This document shows, one piece after another, positions 43,245-51,669 of a DNA stretch of 64,000 bases (position 1 is the first letter of the stretch; every line of letters starts with the position of its first letter). This stretch comes from a virus, in IMG/VR virus record IMGVR_UViG_3300008111_000002, positions 124,001 through 188,000 of that record; one strand, written 5' to 3'. Below the pieces are notes generated by a model. That model was not told where the DNA came from and ran no database searches. It worked only from the letters and a program-made list of their open reading frames with translations. The translations under genes and the position numbers were made by a program.

Positions 43245-44058
43245 ATTCTTTTAACTCAGCTAATTGAATATCATAATTATTAACATTAAAACTAAAATCA
43301 GATCTAGTATTAATTAAAATTTTATTAACTGGTTTAGGTCCCTGGGTTCTAATTATTGTTTTATTTAAATTAAAGACCGAGTTTATTTTACATAATAAAT
43401 CATATTTGTTAATTTTAACATTGTTATCAACTAAATGGTATATTCCCGTTATTGTCGGATTTTGAATATACTGATCAATACATTTTGCTAATTGAAGAGT
43501 AGTAATACCATTCCACCAAGCATTATCCCATCCTTGTAATTCTTCATTAATATTGTTGTAGATAAAATTAAACAATCCTGTACCGTTCTTTTTTAATTCA
43601 GGACCAATTATACTCATTCTAAATGTAATATCTTTAGAATTGTTAATTTCACCAAAGGATTTTGATTTACCATATGAATTGGTTTCTGTATGTAAATCTG
43701 TCTCTATGTAGTTTCCTTGTTTGCCGTCAAACACGCAATCAGTTGACAAATGAATTAATTTTGTTTTAGAATCTTTAATTTCGTTTTCAATGCAATGGGG
43801 AAGCCAGGAATTAATAATTGCTGCTCTATCCGGACGATCAATGCTATCCTTGACTAACAGTCCTATGCAGTTAATTATGAAATCAAAATCGTTTTTGGAT
43901 TCATTAAAAAAAGATTTAGTAATTACAGTGTTTTCAATATCTAGTCCATAATCGGCATTATTTCTAGCTAAAGTTTGAACAGTATATCCTTGAGATGTAA
44001 GATATTTTTTAATAACATGACCCGCCATGCCATTAGAGCCAACTATTAAAACTTTCAT
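43234..44058 (-). CDS. RmlD-like sugar-nucleotide reductase
   Basis: A 274-residue short-chain dehydrogenase of the dTDP-4-dehydrorhamnose reductase type. It has the nucleotide-binding GSNGMAGHVIKKYL (residues 7-20), DFDFIINCIGLL, HLSTDCVFDGKQGNYIE and the catalytic Y-x3-K in NSYGKSKSFGE. The gene directly follows a UDP-GlcNAc 4,6-dehydratase-like gene with a 4-nt overlap. This pair suggests synthesis of a 6-deoxy amino sugar (L-QuiNAc/L-RhaNAc or L-FucNAc-type, as in WbvB/WbvR or CapE/CapF pairs) rather than rhamnose, but the substrate is inferred. Confidence 0.85.
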   Translation of the reverse strand: MKVLIVGSNGMAGHVIKKYLTSQGYTVQTLARNNADYGLDIENTVITKSFFNESKNDFDFIINCIGLLVKDSIDRPDRAAIINSWLPHCIENEIKDSKTKLIHLSTDCVFDGKQGNYIETDLHTETNSYGKSKSFGEINNSKDITFRMSIIGPELKKNGTGLFNFIYNNINEELQGWDNAWWNGITTLQLAKCIDQYIQNPTITGIYHLVDNNVKINKYDLLCKINSVFNLNKTIIRTQGPKPVNKILINTRSDFSFNVNNYDIQLAELKEFMK

Positions 44059-45035
44059 ATAAATTTACCTTTCTCAAGCATATCTTTTATTTGATCTTTG
44101 TCCATTATCTTTGTTTTAGAAGAAAATTCAGGATATGGAAAATTTTTATGATCTTGGTATCTAGTTGCTAATGCTTGATTATAACCTGCAGGTAGTGTAA
44201 CAAAGTAATGTTCATCATAACAGTATGTTAATTGAGATTCGTGATGTGATATTAACATTTCGTCTAATTTTTCGCCAGGTCTCATTCCAGTTTCAATTAC
44301 CTGAACTTTTCCATATACATCCATTAATACTTCTGCAAGATCTTTAATATAACAAGATGGCATATTCATAACGAATGTTTCACCACCTATGCTATCAATA
44401 GATGCTTTAAACAATAAAAATATAGCCTCTTCTAATGTTAAAAAGAATCTAGTCATTTTCATGTCTGTTATTGTTAACGGCCCACCAGATTTTATTTGTT
44501 CAATAAAATAAGGAATAACCGATCCGCTGGATCCCATTACGTTACCGCCTCTAATACAAACAAATTTTGTATAATCGTTAAGATCATTTGCTTGGATTAT
44601 AATTTTTTCGCCAACAGCTTTTGTCATTCCGTAAAGATTAATAGGTTCGACTGCTTTATCTGAACTTACATCAATTACTTTCTTTACACGATTTTCAATG
44701 GCAGCATTGACTATATTAGTAGTACCGTTGATATTTGTTTTAATTGTTTCCTGAACATTTTCTTCACACACGGGCACATGTTTTAATGCAGCAAGATGGA
44801 AAATGTAATCAACTCCTTTAGTTGCTTGTCTTACTGTATCATAGTCTCTAACATCTCCTATTACAAATTTTAACTTAGGATTGTTAAATTTTCTTTTCAT
44901 CAATACTTGTTGTAATTCTCCACGAGAAAAACAAATAATTTCTGCAACTTCGTACTTTTTAAGAAGTAAACTGATTAAAGTCTGCCCCCACGATCCTGTT
45001 GCCCCACTAACAAAAATTCTAGTTCCGTTAAACAT
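44055..45035 (-). CDS. UDP-GlcNAc 4,6-dehydratase-like (CapE/PseB family)
   Basis: A 326-residue short-chain dehydrogenase. The N-terminus has the Rossmann motif FVSGATGSWGQTLISLLL. Family markers are VIGDVRDYDTVRQA, FHLAALKHVPVCEENV, DVSSDKAVEPINLYGMTKAVGEK (with Y-x3-K), RGGNVMGSSGSVIPYFIEQI and GMRPGEKLDEMLIS, all typical of UDP-N-acetylglucosamine 4,6-dehydratases of the CapE/PseB/FlaA1 soluble type. It makes a 4-keto-6-deoxy sugar nucleotide, which the adjacent RmlD-like enzyme could reduce. It overlaps the methyltransferase gene upstream by 8 nt. Confidence 0.9.
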   Translation of the reverse strand: MFNGTRIFVSGATGSWGQTLISLLLKKYEVAEIICFSRGELQQVLMKRKFNNPKLKFVIGDVRDYDTVRQATKGVDYIFHLAALKHVPVCEENVQETIKTNINGTTNIVNAAIENRVKKVIDVSSDKAVEPINLYGMTKAVGEKIIIQANDLNDYTKFVCIRGGNVMGSSGSVIPYFIEQIKSGGPLTITDMKMTRFFLTLEEAIFLLFKASIDSIGGETFVMNMPSCYIKDLAEVLMDVYGKVQVIETGMRPGEKLDEMLISHHESQLTYCYDEHYFVTLPAGYNQALATRYQDHKNFPYPEFSSKTKIMDKDQIKDMLEKGKFI

Positions 45036-45588
45036 TATTGTTCCTTAAAATTTCAATCATTTCGCTGTCATTGTATAGTTTTATAGTATTAATAAATTCT
45101 TTAAATTCGTAATATGATATATTTTGATATTCGAGTGGGGGATTTATTTTAGCCGCCGGTATACGAATAAATGTAAGACCGAAATTGTTATTCATAGTGT
45201 ATATTTCAAAATTAGTTTCTTTTATAAAATACATTAGTAATCTAAAAGAATCAGAACAAAATTTTGACGAGGTATGTTTTAGCGATGGAGGAACCATGTC
45301 ATGCATAATAACCCATTTATTAGCATGGTTAACTGAATTATTAAAATCTTTGAGAACATATTCGTAATCATGATTTGCATCAATAAAAATAATATCAAAC
45401 TTTTTTGAATTATCTATACTAGAAAAATATTCATCAGTTGTACCGGTAAACAATGCATTGCCGTTAATATCAACTGAAAATTTTTCTTTACAGTTTATAG
45501 ATCGAAAGTTTTCATTTCTAAAAACACCAAGCTCTAAATAGGTATATTTTTCTATTTCTGGAATGTTATTAATTATTGAACAAGACAC
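45028..45588 (-). CDS. SAM-dependent methyltransferase-like (Methyltransf_24 type), GTG start
   Basis: A 186-residue class I methyltransferase-like protein. KYTYLELGVFRNENF is a motif I variant (E-L-G-V), KFDIIFIDANHDYEYVLKDF is the motif after strand 4, and WVIMHDMVPPS follows. This order occurs in small methyltransferases linked to glycan and capsule clusters. The start is GTG at 45588 behind a good AAGGAG, overlapping the previous stop (TAGTG); no ATG in the right place exists. It could O- or N-methylate a sugar. Confidence 0.75.
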   Translation of the reverse strand: MSCSIINNIPEIEKYTYLELGVFRNENFRSINCKEKFSVDINGNALFTGTTDEYFSSIDNSKKFDIIFIDANHDYEYVLKDFNNSVNHANKWVIMHDMVPPSLKHTSSKFCSDSFRLLMYFIKETNFEIYTMNNNFGLTFIRIPAAKINPPLEYQNISYYEFKEFINTIKLYNDSEMIEILRNNNV

Positions 45589-46256
45589 TATTTTGCTCCT
45601 TTAGTTTGGATCCAACCTCTAGCCTTAGATGGTTGTATAACAGAATGAGAAAAATCTAAAAATGTGTCATTGGTAACTGTACCCAAATCATATAAATGAG
45701 AATAATTTTCTTCTGCAATTTTTCTTTTAATAAATGATGCTGATCGTTTTGCTTGCGGATGCCATTCTGGATGAGATTGATCTACCCATTTTGCCCAAAA
45801 ATGTGGTCTTGATAGATCGTAATTCCAACTCGAATGAGACTTGTTATATACTGCTTCTTCGGTAATATACATCGATATATTTGCTTCCTTCATTCTTATA
45901 TAAAAATCATCATCTTCATAACCGCCACCGACATATCTTTCATCTAACATACCAACTCTACGAAATAATTCTTTTTTAAATCCAAAAAATCCAAAGCGAT
46001 AAAGTGCAACTAGCCCGTACCCTTGCTTAATAAGTTCTACAATTTTTTGTATTTGTTCTTGAGTTGGACGAACCTTATCACTAAGCACAATTACTATTTC
46101 AGATGGACATTGAGATATACAACTATTAACTAATTTTGAAAACGAAGGATACCCTGTACCATCAAAATAATTAATTTCTTCTGGGGCTGCGCCGGTCTGT
46201 ATTTCTGGATATATCCAAGGTTTGTTAGATATTACATAACAGTTATAATCTTTCAT
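45588..46256 (-). CDS. GT2-type glycosyltransferase (truncated form)
   Basis: A 222-residue protein with the C-terminal half of a GT2/galactosyltransferase-type domain: RRVGMLDERYVGGGYEDDDFYIRM (the G-Y-E-D-D-D motif) and YITEEAVYNKSHSSW. The N-terminal part is short (CYVISNKPWIYPE, IVIVLSDKVRPTQEQI), so the donor-binding half is reduced compared with cellular GT2 enzymes. The start overlaps the GT25-like gene (ATGA), and its stop overlaps the methyltransferase start. It belongs to a minus-strand run of glycan genes. Confidence 0.72.
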   Translation of the reverse strand: MKDYNCYVISNKPWIYPEIQTGAAPEEINYFDGTGYPSFSKLVNSCISQCPSEIVIVLSDKVRPTQEQIQKIVELIKQGYGLVALYRFGFFGFKKELFRRVGMLDERYVGGGYEDDDFYIRMKEANISMYITEEAVYNKSHSSWNYDLSRPHFWAKWVDQSHPEWHPQAKRSASFIKRKIAEENYSHLYDLGTVTNDTFLDFSHSVIQPSKARGWIQTKGAK

Positions 46257-46933
46257 TGATAGTTATCCCAAAATGTTGTTCTTGTTAAACTCTTTTTTCC
46301 ATCTTTTTTAATCAATGCAATTCCCATAACATGACTATGAATTTCAATAATTACATGATGTTGATTTATAGCATTGTCTGCTGGAAGATAGGTATTTTTA
46401 TATGTATCCACAAGTTTTTTTGCTGCATGTGGCTTTAATGCATATCCACAACATCCCGGCATTGAACTTTGAAAATATGGTTCTGCTTTTGGATCTCCTT
46501 GTGGATCTTCAAGATACTGCCGATACTTTTCAGTCTTAGTTGGATGCCCTAATGCTAAAACTAGTACGTCTGTCCAATCAATTGGAATAAATGGTCTTCT
46601 TAAAACAATATCATCTTCCCATATAATAATTGGTTCATTTAATTCTACACATTTTTGCCATAGTCTATAATGACTATAAAAGCATCCTTTAACACCAGGG
46701 GAACTTCCTTTTAAATTAGGAACAGCATCGGGATCAATTTCAATATCTGGACCTTTAATGCCAAACGGATGCCAAGTTCTATGTTCAAGTTCCATCATTT
46801 TCACAGCATCGGTGCCATATGTTCCTTCAAACAACTCAACAGGCATATTGTATTCTTCTAATTGTTTTTGTAGGGTTAGTGCTGTTTCAAAAGATGATTG
46901 TATTTTAGAAAGACAAATGATAAAACTTTTCAT
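46253..46933 (-). CDS. GT25-like glycosyltransferase (LPS type)
   Basis: A 226-residue transferase. The ATG at 46933 (MKSFIICLSKIQ) is preferred over an in-frame TTG six nt upstream because it has AGAGGAT in front and overlaps the previous stop as ATGA. GT25 marks are GVKGCFYSHYRLWQKCVE, EPIIIWEDDIVLRRPF (with E-D-D), PGCCGYALKPHAAKKLVD and PADNAINQH. Relatives add galactose or other sugars to LPS. It ends with a short basic tail. Confidence 0.82.
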   Translation of the reverse strand: MKSFIICLSKIQSSFETALTLQKQLEEYNMPVELFEGTYGTDAVKMMELEHRTWHPFGIKGPDIEIDPDAVPNLKGSSPGVKGCFYSHYRLWQKCVELNEPIIIWEDDIVLRRPFIPIDWTDVLVLALGHPTKTEKYRQYLEDPQGDPKAEPYFQSSMPGCCGYALKPHAAKKLVDTYKNTYLPADNAINQHHVIIEIHSHVMGIALIKKDGKKSLTRTTFWDNYQ

Positions 46934-47739
46934 TTCCAATAATCCTCTTTTCTTTTAATTCTTAGATCTTTTTGATGACTGCGGCCATACTGTTTTCTTT
47001 CGCCTTTGAGGTGATCTAAGTATCCACCCCATTCGCAGTTTATTAACGGGTGACCTTCTCCTGTAATAACACCTTGACTCCAGTTGTGCTGTATTAAAAA
47101 AGGAAATCTTTTACGTACATCATCAAATACATAACTGTCATGCCATTCATCTAAGTTAAAGATTCCCGCTTCGGCTTTGTCATACATCCATTGAAATTGA
47201 TTTAAAAAATTTCTAGTCATTTCAGAACGTAAATTAAGAGAATATAAACCACATTCTGAAAATTTGTTGTCTCTACCTAGGTAACACAGATCTTTATCGA
47301 TTGGTATTAGACGCTGTATCTCACTTAGACTAATCGGACTATGACAAACCATATCTGCGTCCATCCATATTAACACATCTGCATCACAATTTTTAGCACA
47401 ATGGAAGATAGTATAAACTTTATGAGCAAATCTTATTGCATCCCATTTGAAAGGTTTATGACTGTCTTTTCTAGCAGCCAATCTTGGAAAACTTGAGATG
47501 TCTCCACTGGCATGGGGAACATTTTTCCAACGTTCTTTGAAGGCTGTGAGTTCAGGAACACCGGTATCGAGATCAATTAATTCAACATTAGCGCCTTGCG
47601 GTACATATGGGTTAACTCTTTCGGGATACAGGTATAACTTTACTTCTTTTGGCCAATTGATCAAAAAAGATTCGATCATTTTTTTAGCATAAGACTTATA
47701 ACCATCTTCATTAAATGTTGTAACTACTGCATATTTCAT
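46930..47739 (-). CDS. Glycosyltransferase-like protein with DxD motif
   Basis: A 269-residue protein from the ATG at 47739 (MKYAVVTTFNEDGYKSYAK); an upstream TTG in frame is less likely. It carries VLIWMDADMVCHSPI (D-A-D near residues 122-124), then LCYLGRDNKFSECGLYSLNL and DEWHDSYVFDDV, which resemble GT-A transferases of phage glycan clusters. The start shares the TAATG overlap with the preceding gene. The C-terminus is basic. The acceptor is unknown. Confidence 0.75.
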   Translation of the reverse strand: MKYAVVTTFNEDGYKSYAKKMIESFLINWPKEVKLYLYPERVNPYVPQGANVELIDLDTGVPELTAFKERWKNVPHASGDISSFPRLAARKDSHKPFKWDAIRFAHKVYTIFHCAKNCDADVLIWMDADMVCHSPISLSEIQRLIPIDKDLCYLGRDNKFSECGLYSLNLRSEMTRNFLNQFQWMYDKAEAGIFNLDEWHDSYVFDDVRKRFPFLIQHNWSQGVITGEGHPLINCEWGGYLDHLKGERKQYGRSHQKDLRIKRKEDYWK

Positions 47740-48137
47740 TAGTTTGCCTTTTTCCAAAAATTTATACTTTTATGATTACCCAAACTTTCATAATTATATT
47801 GCCAAAGATGTTTTAAGATCTTTTTACCCACCGGTTCACCATGTATTAAAATGATTCCTGCTCTATTAAGGCTGGCAACTGGTGTGAAATTACCAATCTC
47901 CCATAGACATGGCTCATCCACTACTAGTAAATTAAATTCTGGTAATGTTTTTATATCAGTAAAGTTTAGTCTTGGTATTAAATTTTTACTTTTAATCTCT
48001 GGTCGTTGAGTGTCATAGACAAACACCGTGTTGAATCCTTCAAGAAGATCTGGAATATTAATAAAATTACTACCTAATACCACAGCGGTATCACGTTTTG
48101 TAATAATTGGTTCTATACGTTTTAAAAATTTACTCAT
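47739..48137 (-). CDS. Hypothetical protein opening the minus-strand glycan run
   Basis: A 132-residue protein with alternating strands and helices (TAVVLGSNFINIPDLL, NTVFVYDTQRP, EFNLLVVDEPCLWEI, AGIILIHGEPVGKKIL), like a small Rossmann-type domain. No SAM or nucleotide motif is clear. It is the first gene of the minus-strand block that ends at 43234, and its promoter region is shared with the divergent KpsS-like gene at 48178. A methyltransferase-like or transferase-accessory role cannot be confirmed. Confidence 0.65.
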   Translation of the reverse strand: MSKFLKRIEPIITKRDTAVVLGSNFINIPDLLEGFNTVFVYDTQRPEIKSKNLIPRLNFTDIKTLPEFNLLVVDEPCLWEIGNFTPVASLNRAGIILIHGEPVGKKILKHLWQYNYESLGNHKSINFWKKAN

Positions 48138-48161
48138 TACGACAAGAATTAAATACTCTGT

Positions 48162-48169
48162 TATTTATT
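48162..48169 (-). promoter_or_regulatory. Late promoter box for the minus-strand glycan run
   Basis: On the minus strand it reads AATAAATA, 24 nt before the ATG at 48137. It could drive all seven minus-strand genes down to 43234. Confidence 0.5.
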
Positions 48170-48177
48170 TTTAAAAA

Positions 48178-49011
48178 ATGCGCATAAAATTATATCGTGA
48201 AAATGGTGCTCTTGGCAGTAACGTGGTTTTTGACGCTTTAGAACAAGGTTTTAAACGTCTTGGACATCAAATTGTTGACAGCAACGAGGACATTCCGGTG
48301 ATATGGAGTGTACTTTGGTTCGGCCGTATGCAGCCCAATCAACAAATTTACAATTTTTTTAAAAATAAAAATAAACCGGTAATGATAGTCGAAGTCGGTT
48401 CACTGAAAAGGGGAATTTCATGGAAACTTTCATTGGAAAATATCAACGGTGACGGAAAATTTAATCAAGAAAATCATTTACAAAAAAATAGACAAAAAGT
48501 TTTAGGTGTTGAGTTAAAAGATTTTCAAACAAACAGAAAACCCTCAATCCTATTATTGGGTCAACATGATCGCAGCCTCCAATGGGAAGGACTGCCATCA
48601 GTTAGTGACTGGATTTTTCAAAAAATTTCAGAAATTAGAAAATTTACCGATCGTACAATTGTAGTAAGACCACATCCACGTTGTCGTATTAATTATTTTT
48701 CAATACCAAATGTTGTTATCGAAACAACAAATCCAATACCTAACACATATTCTGAATTTGATATTAATTTTTCTCATCACTGCGTAATAAATCATAATAG
48801 TGGTACCACAGTACAGGCAGCAATTAATGGAGTTCCATTAATTTGTGATCCTAGTGCATTAGCACATCCGGTATCCTGTCAACTTAACGAAATAGAGACG
48901 CCATACCTCAAAGATAGAACACAGTGGTTTGAATACATTCTTCATACAGAATGGTTGTTGGACGAATTCATCCAGGGAACTCCACAAGAAAGGTTGATTT
49001 CATCGATGTGA
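48178..49011 (+). CDS. KpsS-like glycosyltransferase paralogue
   Basis: A 277-residue protein. Its C-terminal core KISEIRKFTDRTIVVRPHPRC, CVINHNSGTTVQAAINGVPLIC and QLNEIETPYLKDRTQWF matches the proteins at 40836 and 42312. The N-terminus (MRIKLYRENGALGSNVVFDALEQGFKR) looks like a small nucleotide-sugar or acceptor-binding half (VIWSVLWFGRM). It is the last gene of the glycan island on the plus strand, 17 nt before the gene that precedes uvsW. Confidence 0.7.
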   Translation: MRIKLYRENGALGSNVVFDALEQGFKRLGHQIVDSNEDIPVIWSVLWFGRMQPNQQIYNFFKNKNKPVMIVEVGSLKRGISWKLSLENINGDGKFNQENHLQKNRQKVLGVELKDFQTNRKPSILLLGQHDRSLQWEGLPSVSDWIFQKISEIRKFTDRTIVVRPHPRCRINYFSIPNVVIETTNPIPNTYSEFDINFSHHCVINHNSGTTVQAAINGVPLICDPSALAHPVSCQLNEIETPYLKDRTQWFEYILHTEWLLDEFIQGTPQERLISSM

Positions 49012-49028
49012 GATGCTATTATTTTAGC

Positions 49029-50228
49029 ATGACCATCATCAGATATGTTGAAGACGTATTCATTGAATTTGCTCATGCAGTTGACCTGCGGCAAGTTTCT
49101 GTTCAGCCCCAGGACATACCAGCCATTAATAGTTTTCAGAATGTAATTCTCACAGGCAAACCGTTAACTAGAGCGCAATCTTCGTTTGTGTTGAAAATTT
49201 TAACCAAATACAAAATTGGCTCAAAGATGGTCGGTATTGACTACCACGACTCAATTGACAATCCCACATGGCGCCATCCGTTTAGAGTTATTGACAACAG
49301 TCGAAGTGTATCTGTAGAGCAGGACGAAGATGGTGGTTTACAAATTTTGATGAAATTTCCATATCAAATTAAAGAACCATTTGAAAAGGAATTACCTAAT
49401 TTAAAATCAATGTGGGATTCTACGTTAATGTCTAGAGTTATTAAACTAAAAGATGCTAACGTAATTGCCATTAGAGAATTCTGTGAAAAATACGAATTTG
49501 TGTTAGATCAAAGTTTCGTCGATTTGTGCGATTCAGTGGAAGAAATCTGGAATCAAGAAGAAAATTTTCTTCCACACTCTGTTGTCAAAAATAAGTTTGT
49601 AACATTGATTAATGCTAATGAAGATGCAAAAGAATATTTTGAAATCAATAAAACAGACAGTTTAGAAGAAAACATGTTCCTAGCAAAGAGCATGAATTTT
49701 TGCCTAAAATTGGAAGAAAAAAATCCAACGTTAATTCAAAAAATTGCCACTGCTCACGACAATTACTTTTATACCAACGACATTAAAAATGTGTTTGAAA
49801 TTTTAAAATCATTACCAACTGCAAAAGTAGCAGTGCTTGTTGATCGTACCTCCGAGACTCTAAACTTTGTTAAAAATTTTGTAAATTTTGCAGAAAATAC
49901 AAATTTTCCAAAAAACAATATTCGTGTATGTTTTAGGCTAAGTGCCGAAGAGGATAAAGATTTAAAATTTAATCAATGGATCAAAGAAAATCAAATGAAT
50001 GGTCCTGTGGACTCTGGAAGAATTTATATTTTTCGTCATAAGCCCGCAAAGTGGTTGTTTGCAGGAAAAGAAAATGTTAAAATTATAGTTACAAACAGTT
50101 TATTTACAAACACTAATATGAGCATTAGTCATTGGATGGACTCACACCCGTGTGTGATTTTTGTTGGAGAACAAAAACCTGCAATGAGAGCATTGTCAAC
50201 TAAGGAAAAAAAGATTGTCAACTTGTAA
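49029..50228 (+). CDS. Hypothetical protein preceding uvsW
   Basis: A 399-residue protein from the ATG at 49029; the longer frame would overlap the previous gene heavily. The start segment (ITGKPLTRAQ-like: VILTGKPLTRAQSSFVLKILTKYK) resembles short helices found ahead of helicase domains in some phages, but the rest is not recognised. It is mixed alpha/beta with a possible ATP-free Rossmann-like part (AKVAVLVDRTSETLNFV, VKIIVTNSLFTNTNMS, PCVIFVGEQKPAM). The 3' end overlaps the uvsW start by 14 nt, so it is probably a UvsW partner or a nucleic-acid protein. This is inference from neighbourhood. Confidence 0.7.
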   Translation: MTIIRYVEDVFIEFAHAVDLRQVSVQPQDIPAINSFQNVILTGKPLTRAQSSFVLKILTKYKIGSKMVGIDYHDSIDNPTWRHPFRVIDNSRSVSVEQDEDGGLQILMKFPYQIKEPFEKELPNLKSMWDSTLMSRVIKLKDANVIAIREFCEKYEFVLDQSFVDLCDSVEEIWNQEENFLPHSVVKNKFVTLINANEDAKEYFEINKTDSLEENMFLAKSMNFCLKLEEKNPTLIQKIATAHDNYFYTNDIKNVFEILKSLPTAKVAVLVDRTSETLNFVKNFVNFAENTNFPKNNIRVCFRLSAEEDKDLKFNQWIKENQMNGPVDSGRIYIFRHKPAKWLFAGKENVKIIVTNSLFTNTNMSISHWMDSHPCVIFVGEQKPAMRALSTKEKKIVNL

Positions 50229-51669
50229 GTTAATAATAAAAGACGAAGTCAACATAAAAATAGAAGGACTTGCTGTTGAAACTCGTAGAAAGATTGTCAA
50301 CAAATTAAAATTTGATCTTCCCTACGCTCGTCACATGCCTGCTTATAAATTAGGGCGGTGGGACGGAACAAAAACTTACTTTGGCATAGGCGGCAATGGG
50401 TATCTTGCACACCTAGATGTTATTCTTCCTATTATTGAAGAAAGCGGCTACGAGATTGAAGTAGACGACTTACGATTACATAAACAAATTTCTTTTGAAA
50501 GAGTCAACAAAAATTACTGGGCTGACAAAGGCAAGACCTGGCCCAAAGGTCATCCATCTGCGGGTCAACCTATTGTATTACGTGATTATCAATACGATGT
50601 TGTTAATAAATTTTTAGAAAATCCTCAGGCATTACAGGAAGTAGCAACTGGTGCAGGTAAGACTATTACCACTGCTACACTCAGTCATCTTTGTGAGCCC
50701 TATGGTCGTACAATGGTCATTGTTCCTAACAAGTCGTTAGTTGTTCAGACTGAAGAAGATTATAAAAATCTAGGACTTGATGTTGGTGTGTACTTTGGTG
50801 ATCGTAAAGAATTAGGAAAGACTCATACTATCTGTACATGGCAAAGTTTAAATGTATTAGACAAAAATAGTTATGATGAAGACGTTCTTTCTTTAGCGGA
50901 ATTTACTGAAGGAGTAGCAGCAATTATTGTCGACGAAGTTCATCAAGCCAAAGCAGACGTATTAACTAAACTATTAACACAAAATTTTAAAAACTGTGCT
51001 ATTAGATGGGGACTAACTGGAACTATTCCTAAAGAAGCATGGGAGTTCCAAGGCATCTTAGCCAGCATCGGGCCAGTAATTAATCAAGTGTCGGCACACG
51101 ATTTGCAAGAAAAGGGTGTGTTGGCAAATTTGCAAATTAATGTTTTACAAACAACCGATGTTCAAGTATTTAGAAGTTTTCAAGAAGAATATAGCTTTTT
51201 AGTTACTGATGCAACTAGACTAACGTGGATGGCAAATAAAATTAAAGAATTAGCACTAACAGGTAATACGCTGGTATTAATTAATAGGATTGACACAGGC
51301 AATCAACTAATTGAAAGAATACCCGAAGCGGTCTTTGTCAGTGGCGGTATGAAACTAAACGACAGGAAAGAAGAATATGATGAGATTAAGACAGCTGATA
51401 ACAAGATTATTGTGGCGACTTATGGTGTGGCCGCTGTGGGTATTAATATTCCAAGGATTTTTAATTTGGTTCTTATTGAGCCCGGAAAGAGCTTTGTCCG
51501 CGTTATACAAAGTATTGGGCGAGGCATTAGAAGAGCGGAAGACAAAGACTTTGTCCAAATTTGGGACATCACGAGCACCTGCAAGTACGCCAAGCGGCAT
51601 CTTACGGAAAGGAAGAAATATTACAAAGAGGCCAAATACCCCTTTACATTAACCAAGGTAACATTATGA
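50215..51669 (+). CDS. uvsW: DNA helicase UvsW, TTG start
   Basis: A 484-residue superfamily 2 helicase that regresses forks and unwinds R-loops and D-loops. Motifs: ATGAGKT (I) at about residues 144-150, VPNKSLVVQTEEDYKNLG (Ia), VDEVHQAK (II, DEVH) near 239, LTGTIPK (III), and QSIGRGIRR (VI) near 440. The N-terminal domain (CKLIIKDEVNIKIEG, RHMPAYKLGRWDGTK) matches T4 UvsW (FRYGNWDGRIRLL). The start is TTG at 50215, overlapping the previous gene; no ATG precedes the conserved N-terminus, and the first internal ATG would remove it. Confidence 0.92.
   Translation: MSTCKLIIKDEVNIKIEGLAVETRRKIVNKLKFDLPYARHMPAYKLGRWDGTKTYFGIGGNGYLAHLDVILPIIEESGYEIEVDDLRLHKQISFERVNKNYWADKGKTWPKGHPSAGQPIVLRDYQYDVVNKFLENPQALQEVATGAGKTITTATLSHLCEPYGRTMVIVPNKSLVVQTEEDYKNLGLDVGVYFGDRKELGKTHTICTWQSLNVLDKNSYDEDVLSLAEFTEGVAAIIVDEVHQAKADVLTKLLTQNFKNCAIRWGLTGTIPKEAWEFQGILASIGPVINQVSAHDLQEKGVLANLQINVLQTTDVQVFRSFQEEYSFLVTDATRLTWMANKIKELALTGNTLVLINRIDTGNQLIERIPEAVFVSGGMKLNDRKEEYDEIKTADNKIIVATYGVAAVGINIPRIFNLVLIEPGKSFVRVIQSIGRGIRRAEDKDFVQIWDITSTCKYAKRHLTERKKYYKEAKYPFTLTKVTL

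Noticed and set aside
51377-51652. Open frame of 91 codons overlapping the end of uvsW
   Set aside because: It covers uvsW motifs V-VI in a different frame and has no separate start signal; treated as a shadow.
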